From NCBI GenBank assembly GCA_963842955.1, contig CAWJIJ010000008.1:1-64000 (forward strand): a stretch of 64,000 nt of DNA, read 5' to 3'. The notes below the pieces were generated by a model. That model had not been told where the DNA came from. It ran no database searches and worked only from the letters and a program-made list of their open reading frames with translations. The translations under genes were made by a program, and so were the position numbers. The first letter of the stretch is position 1. Each line of letters starts with the position of its first letter. The stretch is from JARFQW01 sp963842955. GTDB taxonomy: Bacteria; Pseudomonadota; Gammaproteobacteria; Steroidobacterales; XN24. Positions 50,169-59,006 of this stretch are shown in pieces.

Positions 50169-51164
50169 TCATGGCCGCAACGATGAATCCACGCCCGTGA
50201 GGAAATCCACAATACGGCCGGTCAGAGTACTCTCGGGGCGCCAGGGCGTTCCGCCGTCCAGAAAGCCCACATGGCCCCCATACTCCGAGAGATCCAGTCT
50301 CACGCAGTCAGGCAGGGCTCGAGGGTCCGGCAAGCCAGCCGGCGTCATGAACGGGTCGTCAGCCGCCTGAATCAGCAGCGTGGGCTTGCGGATATCCGGG
50401 AGATAGCGCCTCGAACTGCAAACCTGGTAATAGTTTTCCGCGCAGCCGAAGCCATGAAGAGGCGCGGTCACGGCGCTGTCGAACTGATAGAACGATCGGG
50501 CCGCCATGGCCCGGGTCCACGAGAAGGGGGCGTTGCGGCCCTCCGGATAGCGGTCTCTGAGCTTTCGCCGCATTTTCCGCAGCAGGTGCCAGCGGTAAAA
50601 GCGAGAGAATCCTTCGCTCAAAGCTGCGGAGGAATCCTGAAGGTCGAATGGGACGGAGACGGCTACTGCCCCTGCCACCGGGGCGCGCGCGCCGAGCTCG
50701 CCGAGGTATTTCAGCAATACGTTGCCGCCCAGCGAATACCCGACGAGGTAGATCCGCCTTGCGGGGTCCGCGAGCCGTTCGAGAATCCAGGCCAGATCTC
50801 CGGTGTCCCCGGCGTGGTAGCTGCGGGTCAGCCGGTTCGGCTCGCCGCTGCAGCCGCGGAAATGGAGGACGCCTCCTGGCCAGCCATGGCGCTCCAGCCC
50901 GGACAGCAGGTTCGTGGCGTAGTGAGATTCCGCCGATCCCTCGAGGCCATGGAGAACGAGAACCAGCGGCCCCGGCGCATGCCGGTCACCCCCGACCCAG
51001 TCCAGGTCCACGAAGTCCCCGTCAGGTAACTCCAGCCGTTCCCGTTCCAGGGCGGGAATACTCGGGTGGGGGAGGAAAAACTTGGGCAGGATGGTCTGAA
51101 GATGCGCATTGCGGCGCCACCAGGGCACGGTATTTGAGCGGGTCTGCAGGCGAAAGCGCATCAT
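50169..51164 (-). CDS. yheT: YheT-family alpha/beta hydrolase
   Basis: A 331-aa cytosolic hydrolase of the YheT/embryogenesis-associated EMB8 family. It has PWWRRNAHLQTILPKFF at the N-terminus, the oxyanion strand LVLVLHGLEGSAESHYA, the nucleophile elbow VGYSLGGNVLLKYLGE, an acid in IQAADDPFM and the catalytic His in YGGHVGFLDGG. The substrate is unknown (esterase-like). It is convergent with the broken peptidase gene and separated from phaR by a terminator. Confidence 0.92.
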   Translation of the reverse strand: MMRFRLQTRSNTVPWWRRNAHLQTILPKFFLPHPSIPALERERLELPDGDFVDLDWVGGDRHAPGPLVLVLHGLEGSAESHYATNLLSGLERHGWPGGVLHFRGCSGEPNRLTRSYHAGDTGDLAWILERLADPARRIYLVGYSLGGNVLLKYLGELGARAPVAGAVAVSVPFDLQDSSAALSEGFSRFYRWHLLRKMRRKLRDRYPEGRNAPFSWTRAMAARSFYQFDSAVTAPLHGFGCAENYYQVCSSRRYLPDIRKPTLLIQAADDPFMTPAGLPDPRALPDCVRLDLSEYGGHVGFLDGGTPWRPESTLTGRIVDFLTGVDSSLRP

Positions 51165-51217
51165 TCAGGAAGCCATTATATTTCAGCTAGTTATGTTCTA
51201 GACTGAAGGTTGTCTCC

Positions 51218-51246
51218 AAAAAAAATGCCCCCTCAATGAGGGGGCA
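51218..51246 (-). terminator. Rho-independent terminator downstream of phaR
   Basis: On the minus strand, TGCCCCCTC / GAGGGGGCA with a 3-nt loop is followed by eight T (the A-run 51218-51225 on the plus strand). It separates phaR from yheT. Confidence 0.85.
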
Positions 51247-51338
51247 AACAAGGACGCTATAAGCGACCATTGGAGGAGTCGTTGCAAATGATGCGCTGCA
51301 TCAAGGCGTTTTGACTATAGCCGCCGTTGTGCGGCGCG

Positions 51339-51875
51339 TCAAGACTCCTCGGTCGAGGTTTTTCGCTGGGCTCGCTTGGCCGTTTGCCGGGGCTTGTGCT
51401 CAGGCTCAGGCTCCGCGTCCTCGGCCCTCGCTCTGCTGAGGGTCCGGAAGATTTCTTCCTGAACCGCCTTCCAGCGGGAGTAATTCTTCTGGGCAATTCC
51501 GGTCACCACACCGACAGGATCGACCCCGACAACGTCTTTGACGCGGTCGCGAATCTGCTGCTGCTGGCCTGTGAACAGACGCAGGCTCTGCTCCAGGTAA
51601 CTGCCGACGAAGCCCTGCATTGCGCTGCCATAGGAGCGAATCACCTGGGACAGAAAATCCCGGCTCATAATGGGTTCGCCGCGCTGCTCCTGCTCGCTGA
51701 TGACCTGCAGCAAAATGCTGCGGGTGATGTCGTTGCCCGACTTCTTGTCAATGACAATGAAGTTTTCCTTGTCCATCACCAGGCGCCGGATATCGGCGAG
51801 CGTGATGTACCGGCTCTCTTCGGTGTCGTAGAGCCGTCGGTTGGGGTATTTCTTGATGGTCCTGGGTTCACTCAT
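51339..51875 (-). CDS. phaR: Polyhydroxyalkanoate synthesis repressor PhaR
   Basis: A 178-aa DNA/PHB-binding regulator of phasin and PHA-granule genes. The PHB_acc_N domain is nearly canonical (MSEPRTIKKYPNRRLYDTEESRYITLADIRRLVMD, FIVIDKKSGNDITRSILLQVI). The PHB_acc repeat MSRDFLSQVIRSYGSAMQGFVGSYLEQSLRLF follows. The C-terminus is charged and probably disordered. No other PHA genes lie in the window, but a PHA/PHB storage system elsewhere is implied. Confidence 0.93.
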   Translation of the reverse strand: MSEPRTIKKYPNRRLYDTEESRYITLADIRRLVMDKENFIVIDKKSGNDITRSILLQVISEQEQRGEPIMSRDFLSQVIRSYGSAMQGFVGSYLEQSLRLFTGQQQQIRDRVKDVVGVDPVGVVTGIAQKNYSRWKAVQEEIFRTLSRARAEDAEPEPEHKPRQTAKRAQRKTSTEES

Positions 51876-51992
51876 GGGGGCTGTCTCTCTGCAACCTGTC
51901 CAGCGGCACCGGCGAGGGCCGGGGTCCTTCCTGCCGAGTTCCGAGTTTACATCTTGCAGTGCATCATGGCTACGTTACAGGGAGCGCCAGGA

Positions 51993-52928
51993 TCAGGCGC
52001 GAGGAGAGCTGTCTTCATCGAGGCCCGGGATCTGCTGCATTCCGACTAGCCTGGCGGGGTCCCATTCGGCGGTGGCCCAGACCAGCAGTTCTTCGGGCGA
52101 TGCGCCAGCCAGTTCACCGGGCGGGGGATGGCGCAGCAGGCACAGGACCCTGTGCAGCATTTCGGACGGATTGTCGCGGGGCAGGGCGACGGCGCCCGTT
52201 TGTTTGCTGAGCTTGTCGCCCGCCTTGTTCACGATGATCGGCAGATGCAGATGGCGGGGACTTGGCAGATCCAGAAGGCCGTGCAGATAGATCTGGCGAG
52301 GCGTGGAATCCAGGAGGTCGGTTCCCCGGACCACATCGGTGATCCGCTGAAACCCGTCGTCGACCACAACCGCCAGCTGGTAGGCTGCCAGTCCGTCCTT
52401 GCGCTGGATAACGAAATCGCCCACCGACTCGGTCAGGATCGTTGCCTGTGGACCCTGGACCCGGTCCGCAAACGCAACCGGGGTATCTGTAACTCTCAGC
52501 CGAACGGCATGCGCCTGCGACGCGGTGATTTTCAGATAACGGCACGTCCCCGGGTAACGGTTTGCACTGTACCCGGACGCCGAGTTCGCGTCGGCGATGT
52601 CGGCGCGGCTGCACCGGCAACGAAAGGCGAGGCCGCGCGAAAGCAAGTCGTCCAGGATTTCCCGGTAGACGCCTATCCGCTCACTCTGGTAGAGCACCGG
52701 GCCATCCCATGCCAGACCATAGAGCTCAAGCGTTCTGAGAATGTCCGCCGCAGCGCCGGCCAGCTCCCGGGGCGGGTCGAGGTCTTCCATCCTGACCAGC
52801 CACTCGCCACCACGGGACCTTGCGTCGAGAAAGCTGCCAACGGCCGCGAGTAGGGAGCCTGCGTGCAGCGGTCCTGTCGGAGAGGGGGCAAAGCGGCCGC
52901 GGTAGACCTCGGGAATGTCCGCGGGCAA
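51993..52928 (-). CDS. gluQ: Glutamyl-Q tRNA(Asp) synthetase
   Basis: A 311-aa truncated GluRS paralogue that attaches glutamate to queuosine-34 of tRNA-Asp. The catalytic domain has the HIGH-like APSPTGPLHAGSLLAA, a zinc site formed by the CRCS cysteines with Tyr and Cys in YPGTC, and the KMSKS-like KLSKQTG. There is no anticodon-binding domain, as expected. It is next to dksA, a link conserved in gammaproteobacteria, and near queF, which supplies queuosine precursor. Confidence 0.95.
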   Translation of the reverse strand: MPADIPEVYRGRFAPSPTGPLHAGSLLAAVGSFLDARSRGGEWLVRMEDLDPPRELAGAAADILRTLELYGLAWDGPVLYQSERIGVYREILDDLLSRGLAFRCRCSRADIADANSASGYSANRYPGTCRYLKITASQAHAVRLRVTDTPVAFADRVQGPQATILTESVGDFVIQRKDGLAAYQLAVVVDDGFQRITDVVRGTDLLDSTPRQIYLHGLLDLPSPRHLHLPIIVNKAGDKLSKQTGAVALPRDNPSEMLHRVLCLLRHPPPGELAGASPEELLVWATAEWDPARLVGMQQIPGLDEDSSPRA

Positions 52929-52959
52929 GGCCAGCCCCGCGGAACTCCCTGTGTTCTTG

Positions 52960-53958
52960 TTAGCGCTCGTCTCGATCCCGATACTGGCGTTCGGCGAGTT
53001 CCCGGCGCTCCTGGGCCTCGACCGTCAGGGTTGCCACGGGTCGCGCCTCGAGACGCCTCAGGCCGATCTCTTCACCGGTCTCGGCGCAGTAGCCATAGCT
53101 GCCATCATCGATGCGCCCCAGAGCATCGTCGATCTTTTTCAGCAGCTTGCGCTCCCGGTCACGGGTCCGCAGCTCCAGTCCGAACTCCGATTCCTGGGTG
53201 GCCCGATCGTTGGGGTCGGGGAAGTTGGCGGCTTCGTCCTTCATGTGATGAACGGTTCGATCCACTTCCTCCATCAGCTCGCGTTTCCAGGCCATGAGTA
53301 TGTTCTGGAAGTGGTCGAGCTGGTCATCGCTCATGTATTCCTCACCGCGCTTCGGCTGATACGGCTTGAATCCGAGTCGCGATCCGGTTGAAGCGGAATT
53401 GGTTCGGGCGACGCTGCTTGCCGCATCCTCGACCGCGCCAGCTGCCCGCTTCACCGCGCCGGCTGCCATGCCCACCGCCCCTGCGGTGCCGCGAACGGCC
53501 TTGCGGGTAGCGCGGGCAACGGTTCGCGAGCTCGTTGGCTTTCGTGCCGAGGCTTTTTTCGCGGCCGTTTTCCTGGTTCCGGCCGATTTGGCCGCCGATT
53601 TCTTTGTTGCGACGGCTTTCTTTCGGGTCGCCGGCGCCTTCTTGCTGGTCGCGGCCTTCTTCTTGGCTACGGTCTTTTTGACCGCTGCCACCTTCTTCTT
53701 GACCGCGGTCTTTTTCTTGGCCGTGGCTTTTCGCGCAACCGCCTTTTTCGGCGCTGCCTTTTTCCGGGCGACCGTCTTTTTTGCAGCAGGTTTGCGTGCC
53801 GCGCTCTTCTTGGCCGCGGTTTTCTTTGCTGCAGCCTTCTTGGCCACGGCTTTCTTCGCTACAGCCTTCTTTGCGACGGTCTTTTTCCCTGCAGCCTTCT
53901 TTGCAGCAGGTTTCTTGCTCGAGGTTCTGGTCGTGCCGGTTTTCTTTTTCGCGGCCAT
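52960..53958 (-). CDS. dksA: RNA polymerase-binding factor DksA with histone H1-like Lys/Ala N-terminal tail
   Basis: A 332-aa protein in two parts. Residues 1-180 are a Lys/Ala/Arg-rich, repeat-built tail (KKAVAKKAVAKKAAAKK and similar), like bacterial H1-like or AlgP proteins. Residues from about 205 are DksA: EYMSDDQLDHFQNILMAWKREL, the coiled-coil tip FPDPNDRATQE with Asp248, Asp251 and Ala253, and RNRDRERKL-like LRTRDRERKLLKKID. The zinc finger keeps one Cys only (Cys291; the others are Thr294, Thr312, Ala315), so it is the zinc-independent type. DksA tunes rRNA and amino-acid promoters with ppGpp. Long-tailed DksA proteins are known, from memory, in Xanthomonadales. Confidence 0.93.
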   Translation of the reverse strand: MAAKKKTGTTRTSSKKPAAKKAAGKKTVAKKAVAKKAVAKKAAAKKTAAKKSAARKPAAKKTVARKKAAPKKAVARKATAKKKTAVKKKVAAVKKTVAKKKAATSKKAPATRKKAVATKKSAAKSAGTRKTAAKKASARKPTSSRTVARATRKAVRGTAGAVGMAAGAVKRAAGAVEDAASSVARTNSASTGSRLGFKPYQPKRGEEYMSDDQLDHFQNILMAWKRELMEEVDRTVHHMKDEAANFPDPNDRATQESEFGLELRTRDRERKLLKKIDDALGRIDDGSYGYCAETGEEIGLRRLEARPVATLTVEAQERRELAERQYRDRDER

Positions 53959-54136
53959 GTGCGCTCTCCGGGCCCTTTCTGTCGAGGCTGGGCCAGCGGC
54001 CTCAATGTGCGTTCCTTACTCGACCCGCGCTGCGGCATCGGTGCCCGCGCGGTCGGCGTATCAAGCGAGGCTTTTTAGCGAGTTTTTCGCTGATAGTCCA
54101 GCCCTGCGCGCCAGTCTCCTGTGAGACTGACGGTCC

Positions 54137-54541
54137 TCAGGGAAGATCTACCTTGGGTTCCGGGCGCCATTCCGGGTGGCGGTGCTCGGCCACAACGGTC
54201 GTGTAAATGCCGCCGCGCACGTAGAACTCTGCGGTGACCCGCATAAAGCGCGGGCCGGTGGCGTTAGCAAGGTCCGACAGCATCTGATTGGTCACCGCCT
54301 CGTGAAATGCGCCTTCGTCACGGTACGACCACATGTAGAGTTTCAGGGACTTCAACTCAACGCAGCGCTCCGCAGGAACATATTCCAGGTGAATTGTGGC
54401 GAAATCCGGTTGCCCTGTCTTCGGGCACAAACAGGTGAATTCCGGCACTTTGATGCGAATCGTATAGTCCCGCTCCGGCTTTGGATTCGGGAAGGTCTCC
54501 AGGTCCCGGTTCGGACCCGGACGTACGGCAGAATCGGTCAT
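54137..54541 (-). CDS. queF: NADPH-dependent 7-cyano-7-deazaguanine reductase (type I QueF)
   Basis: A 134-aa T-fold enzyme that reduces preQ0 to preQ1 for queuosine synthesis. The catalytic Cys39 is in EFTCLCPKTGQPDFATI, and Asp46 is the general acid. The NADPH motif ELKSLKLYMWSYRDEGAFHEAVTN is present. It is the short unimodular form, unlike E. coli QueF. ATG 54541 is chosen; an upstream TTG (54568) would add nine residues and cannot be excluded. Confidence 0.95.
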   Translation of the reverse strand: MTDSAVRPGPNRDLETFPNPKPERDYTIRIKVPEFTCLCPKTGQPDFATIHLEYVPAERCVELKSLKLYMWSYRDEGAFHEAVTNQMLSDLANATGPRFMRVTAEFYVRGGIYTTVVAEHRHPEWRPEPKVDLP

Positions 54542-54634
54542 ATCTGATTGGTTTTCGCTGGCTGGCAAAAGAGCCGATTTACTTTACACTACCTCGTTTT
54601 TCCCGACCATCGGCCCTCACGCGGCCCGGAGCCC

Positions 54635-57600
54635 ATGCGACTCAGCAAGATCAAGCTGGCCGGTTTCAAGTCCTTCGTGGATCCCACGACCATCCAGTTC
54701 CCCAGCAATATGACGGGGATCGTCGGTCCCAACGGTTGCGGCAAGTCGAACGTCATCGATGCCGTGCGCTGGGTGATGGGCGAGTCGTCGGCGAAGCATC
54801 TGCGCGGCGATTCGATGACCGACGTCATTTTCAACGGCTCCAGCGCCAGGAAGCCCGTTGGATCGGCCTCGATCGAACTGATATTCGACAATAGCGATGG
54901 CGCCATTGGGGGCCAGTACGCGCAGTACGCCGAGATTTCCGTGCGCCGGACCCTGTCTCGGGACGGTACATCCCAGTACTACCTCAACAACACGCGCTGC
55001 CGGCGCAAGGACATCACCCAGGTGTTTCTCGGGACCGGCCTGGGCCCGCGCAGTTACGCGATCATCGAGCAGGGGATGATTTCCCGCCTCATTGAGGCCA
55101 AGCCCGAAGAGTTGCGCGCCTTTCTCGAGGAAGCGGCGGGCATATCCAAGTACAAGGACCGGCGCCGGGAGACCGAAAACCGGATTCGCCATACGCGGGA
55201 TAACCTCAGCCGGCTGGAGGATCTGCGCGATGAAGTTGAGAAACAGATTCGCCACCTGGAGCGCCAGGCCAGGACTGCGGAGCGCTTCAAGGACATGAAG
55301 CAGGCCGAGCGCAGGCTCCAGGCCGAATTGCTCGTGCTGCGAATGAATGAGCTCGAGGCCCGCGAGGTAGAAGCCCGAACGGCGCTTGGACAACGCGAAA
55401 CCGAGCTGCAGGCGGCGCTGGCGGAGCAGCGCCAGGTCGAGGCCGGCATCGAGACCCTGCGGGCGCGGCATGCCGAGGAGATCGATGCGGTGAATGCGGT
55501 CCAGGGCCGGTACTACAAGATCGGCGCCGAGATCGCTCGGCTCGAGCAGACCATTCAGCATGGCAAGGAGCTGCGTCAGCGGCAGCAGAACGAGCTGGCC
55601 CAGGCCGAGCATGGCCTGAGGGATATGCACCATCACATCGAACGTGACGAGCTCCAGCTGGAGGACCTCACGAAGGTGCTGGGGGAGCTCGGCCCCGGCC
55701 TTGAGCGGGCGCAGCTGGCGGAAGCGGCGTCCGCCGACGGCCTTGGCGCCGCAGAAGAGCGGATGCGAGCCTGGCAGGAGCGCTGGGAAACGTTTACCCG
55801 GGATGCCGGCGATACCCGCCGGGAAAGCGAGGTGGAACGTGCTCGGATCGAGCAGTTTGAAGGGCAGCTGCACCGGATCGTGGCGCGGCGGGAGCGCATT
55901 GGCGAGGAGCAGACGGCACTGCGCTCTGCCATGGAAGCTTCCGATCTCGAGGACCTGGCTGCCGCCGCGCAGGAGCAGCGCGACCACGAGCGCGCGGCTC
56001 AGGCGGAGCTCGATGCCACTCTGGAGGACCTGGCCCGCATCCGGGAACGGGATCAGGAACTCGGAGCCGAGCTGGACAGGAAGCGCCAGGTGCTTCAGGA
56101 ATGCCGCGGGCAGCTGGGTTCGCTGGAAGCACTTCAGGAGGCCGCCCTCGGGCAGCGAACGGGCCAGGTTGTGGACTGGCTGTCAGGGCGCGGCCTGGAG
56201 GCGCAGCCCCGGCTGGCTCAGCAGCTGCGTGTCGAGGCCGGCTGGGAACGGGCTGTCGAGACCGTTTTGGGCGCCTACCTGGAAGCCGTCTGTGTTGACG
56301 GGCTCGACGGTGTCACCGACGCGCTGGACAGTCTGACCCACGGTGCCGTGAGTTTCCTCGAGTCCGGGATCGCCGGGCGCGCGCAGGCGCCCGAGGAGAG
56401 GCATAACGCCCTTGGCGCGCGAGTCAGCGGGCCTGTCGAGGCGGCCTCCCTGCTGGCAGGGGTACAAACTGCCGCATCCCTCGCGGATGCGCTTTCGGTT
56501 CGCCATTCGCTAGCTGCGGGAGAGTCCGTTATCACCCGTGACGGTATCTGGCTGGGCCCCAACTGGCTGCGGGTCAGCCGTGAAGAGGACCCGAAGGCCG
56601 GCGTGATTGCCCGTGAGGAAGAGATTCGGGTGATTCGGGAACGGATTGCTGCGCTGGGCGAAACCGTCGATGGCCTGGGCCGTGAACACCAGGAGGCCCA
56701 GGAGCGGCAGAGCATGCTGGATGCCCGCCGCGACGAACTTCAGCAGCGGGTCAACGAAACTCATAGGGAACACGCCAGCCTCAACGCGCGTCTGGACAAC
56801 CTCAAGTCGCGCCTGGAACAGAACCAGGTTCGGCTACAGAAACTTGCCGACGAGGGATCCGAGGTGGGCGAGCAGATCGCCGAGCTCGAGGACAAGCTGC
56901 GCGGCTCCCGGCAGGCGCTGGAGCAGGCCCTGGGGCGGATGGGCGCGCAAGAAGATGAGCGGGAAGGCCTGAACGCCGAACGCGAGCGCCTGCAGGCGGA
57001 ACTTGCCGGTGCCCGGGAACGCGCGGACGAGGACCGCAGGGCCGCCCAGGAAATCGCTATCAAGGTGGAGTCACGCCGCTCGAGCATGGATTCGGCGAGT
57101 GTCAGCATTGATCGGCTCCGCGAGCAGCTTGCCCGCTTCAGCCAGCGCAAAGAGGATCTCGAGCAGCAGCTCGAGGATGGCATCCAGCCTCTGCAGGATG
57201 CCCAGGAAAACCTGAGCGGGCTGCTGGATCAGCGGGTAGCCGTGGAAACCGAACTCGGTGAAGCGCGGCGGGCCCAGCAGGGCTCCGAGACGGCGCTGCG
57301 AGAAGAACAGGAGAAGCGCCTGTCGCGAGAGCGGGCCGTGGAGACGGTGCGCCAGGGCCTCGATGAGCTGAAGCTCGGTCTTCGCGAGGTTTCTGTCAGG
57401 CTGCAGACGGTACAGGAGCAGTTTTCGGAAACCGGGTTTGTGGCCGGCGAACTCAACGAAGCGCTGGCCGAAGATGCTGCGATCGGGACCTGGGAGGAGG
57501 AGCTGGAAAGGCTGCAGGCGCGTATTCAGCGACTCGGCCCGATCAACCTGGCGTCCATCGACGAGTTGAAGGAACAAAGCGAGCGCAAAGAGTACCTTGA

Positions 57601-58146
57601 CGCGCAGTTCACCGATCTGACGGATGCGCTCAGCACGCTCGAGAATGCGATGCGCAAGATAGATCGGGAGACCCGGACGCGTTTCAAGGAAACCTTCGAC
57701 AAGGTGAATGCCGGGCTCAAAGACCTGTTTCCGAGGTTGTTCGGCGGCGGCCACGCGTACCTTGAGCTGGGGGACGAGGACCTCCTGCACGCCGGTGTGA
57801 CGGTGATGGCGCGCCCCCCGGGAAGCGCAACAGCACGATTCACTTGCTGTCTGGCGGAGAGAAGGCGCTGACCGCCGTGGCGCTGGTGTTTGCCATTTTC
57901 CAGCTCAATCCGGCCCCGTTCTGCATGCTGGACGAGGTGGATGCGCCGCTGGACGACGCCAACGTGAGCCGTTACTGCGATATAGTTCGGCAGATGTCCG
58001 ACACGGTGCAGTTCATCTTTATCACCCACAACAAGACGACCATGGAGATGTCCCGTCAGCTGACGGGTGTGACCATGCACGAACCCGGCGTTTCCCGCCT
58101 CGTCGCCGTCGACATCGACGAGGCAGTTCAGATGGCGGCGGTCTAG
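54635..58146 (+). CDS. smc: Chromosome segregation protein SMC (frameshifted near 3' end in this sequence)
   Basis: A condensin-type ATPase organising the chromosome. The N-terminal head has MRLSKIKLAGFKSFVDPTTI and Walker A GPNGCGKSNVIDAVRW. There are two long coiled coils and a central hinge (about 510-650, VDWLSGRGLEAQPRLAQ..LGAYLEAVCVDGLDGV). The C-terminal head has the signature HLLSGGEKALTAVALVFAIF and Walker B FCMLDEVDAPLDDAN. One base is missing in CCCCCCGGG at 57814-57823. Restoring it reads ARPPGKRNSTIHLLSGGEK and gives 1170 aa, normal for the family. ATG 54635. Confidence 0.95.
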
Positions 58147-58161
58147 ATAGAGGAATTATTG

Positions 58162-58998
58162 ATGCCGGAGCTTCGCTGGATTCTCGCGCTGGCCGGCCTC
58201 GGGATTGTTCTCTTCGTGTACTGGATCAGCCGCCGCCGATCGGCAGGGGCGCGGGCGGACGCCGAAGCGCGGATCGAACCGGATTTTGCCGATCGCCTGG
58301 ATGCGGCAGCACCTGCGGATCCGGCAACGGCCCACGCATCCGGCGACGAGATCCTGCCGCTGCTGAATACCTTCGACGACGAGGAGCCGGACGATTTCGG
58401 GCCGCTGGTGGATGATACTGCCCGATCCCTTGAAGAGCCCTTGTCCGCGGAATCCTGGGACGAACCGGAATCCTTCTCCGAATCCGGTCCGGACGATGGG
58501 TTGGACTGGTCCGGCCAGGAGGAGGCTTCAGGCCTGAGGCCGGCCCCGCCGGACGAGGAGCGAGTCGTCGCAATCCGCCTGAAAGCGAACAATCCGGACG
58601 GATTTGATGGTGCGACCCTGCTCAGGTCATTTGCGGCCGGCGGTCTGCGATTCGGCAGGTTCGGCATCTTCCATTTCGAGGAGGCGGGAGGAGACACCGC
58701 CTTCTCCGTGGCGTCGATAGTCGAGCCGGGCACATTTGACCTTGATTCACTGCCGGAAAACGGCTGCCCCGGCGTGACACTGTTCATGGTCGTGCCCGGG
58801 CCGGCCGATCCGGGGATCGCCTTGCATGACATGCTGACTCTCGCCCGCAGCCTGGCGGCCGATCTGGACGGCGAACTGCTGGACGAGCGCGGGGTCAGCC
58901 TGACCGCTCAGCGAGAGGCCCATCTTCGGGAGGAAATCTCCGAGCAGGTCCGCCGCCTTCGGCTGAAGTCCGCAAGCCCCGGTTCCGATCGGGACTAG
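58162..58998 (+). CDS. zipA: Cell division protein ZipA
   Basis: A 278-aa membrane anchor for the FtsZ ring. One N-terminal TM helix (LRWILALAGLGIVLFVYWISRRR) is followed by an acidic, Pro-rich linker (about 30-135). The C-terminal FtsZ-binding domain reads RVVAIRLKANNPDGFDGATLLRSFAAGGLRFGRFGIFHF, FSVASIVEPGTFDLDSL and GVTLFMVVPGPADP. ATG 58162 with AGGA upstream. It lies between smc and ligA, a conserved gammaproteobacterial cluster. Confidence 0.93.
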   Translation: MPELRWILALAGLGIVLFVYWISRRRSAGARADAEARIEPDFADRLDAAAPADPATAHASGDEILPLLNTFDDEEPDDFGPLVDDTARSLEEPLSAESWDEPESFSESGPDDGLDWSGQEEASGLRPAPPDEERVVAIRLKANNPDGFDGATLLRSFAAGGLRFGRFGIFHFEEAGGDTAFSVASIVEPGTFDLDSLPENGCPGVTLFMVVPGPADPGIALHDMLTLARSLAADLDGELLDERGVSLTAQREAHLREEISEQVRRLRLKSASPGSDRD

Positions 58999-59006
58999 GG
59001 GCGGAG

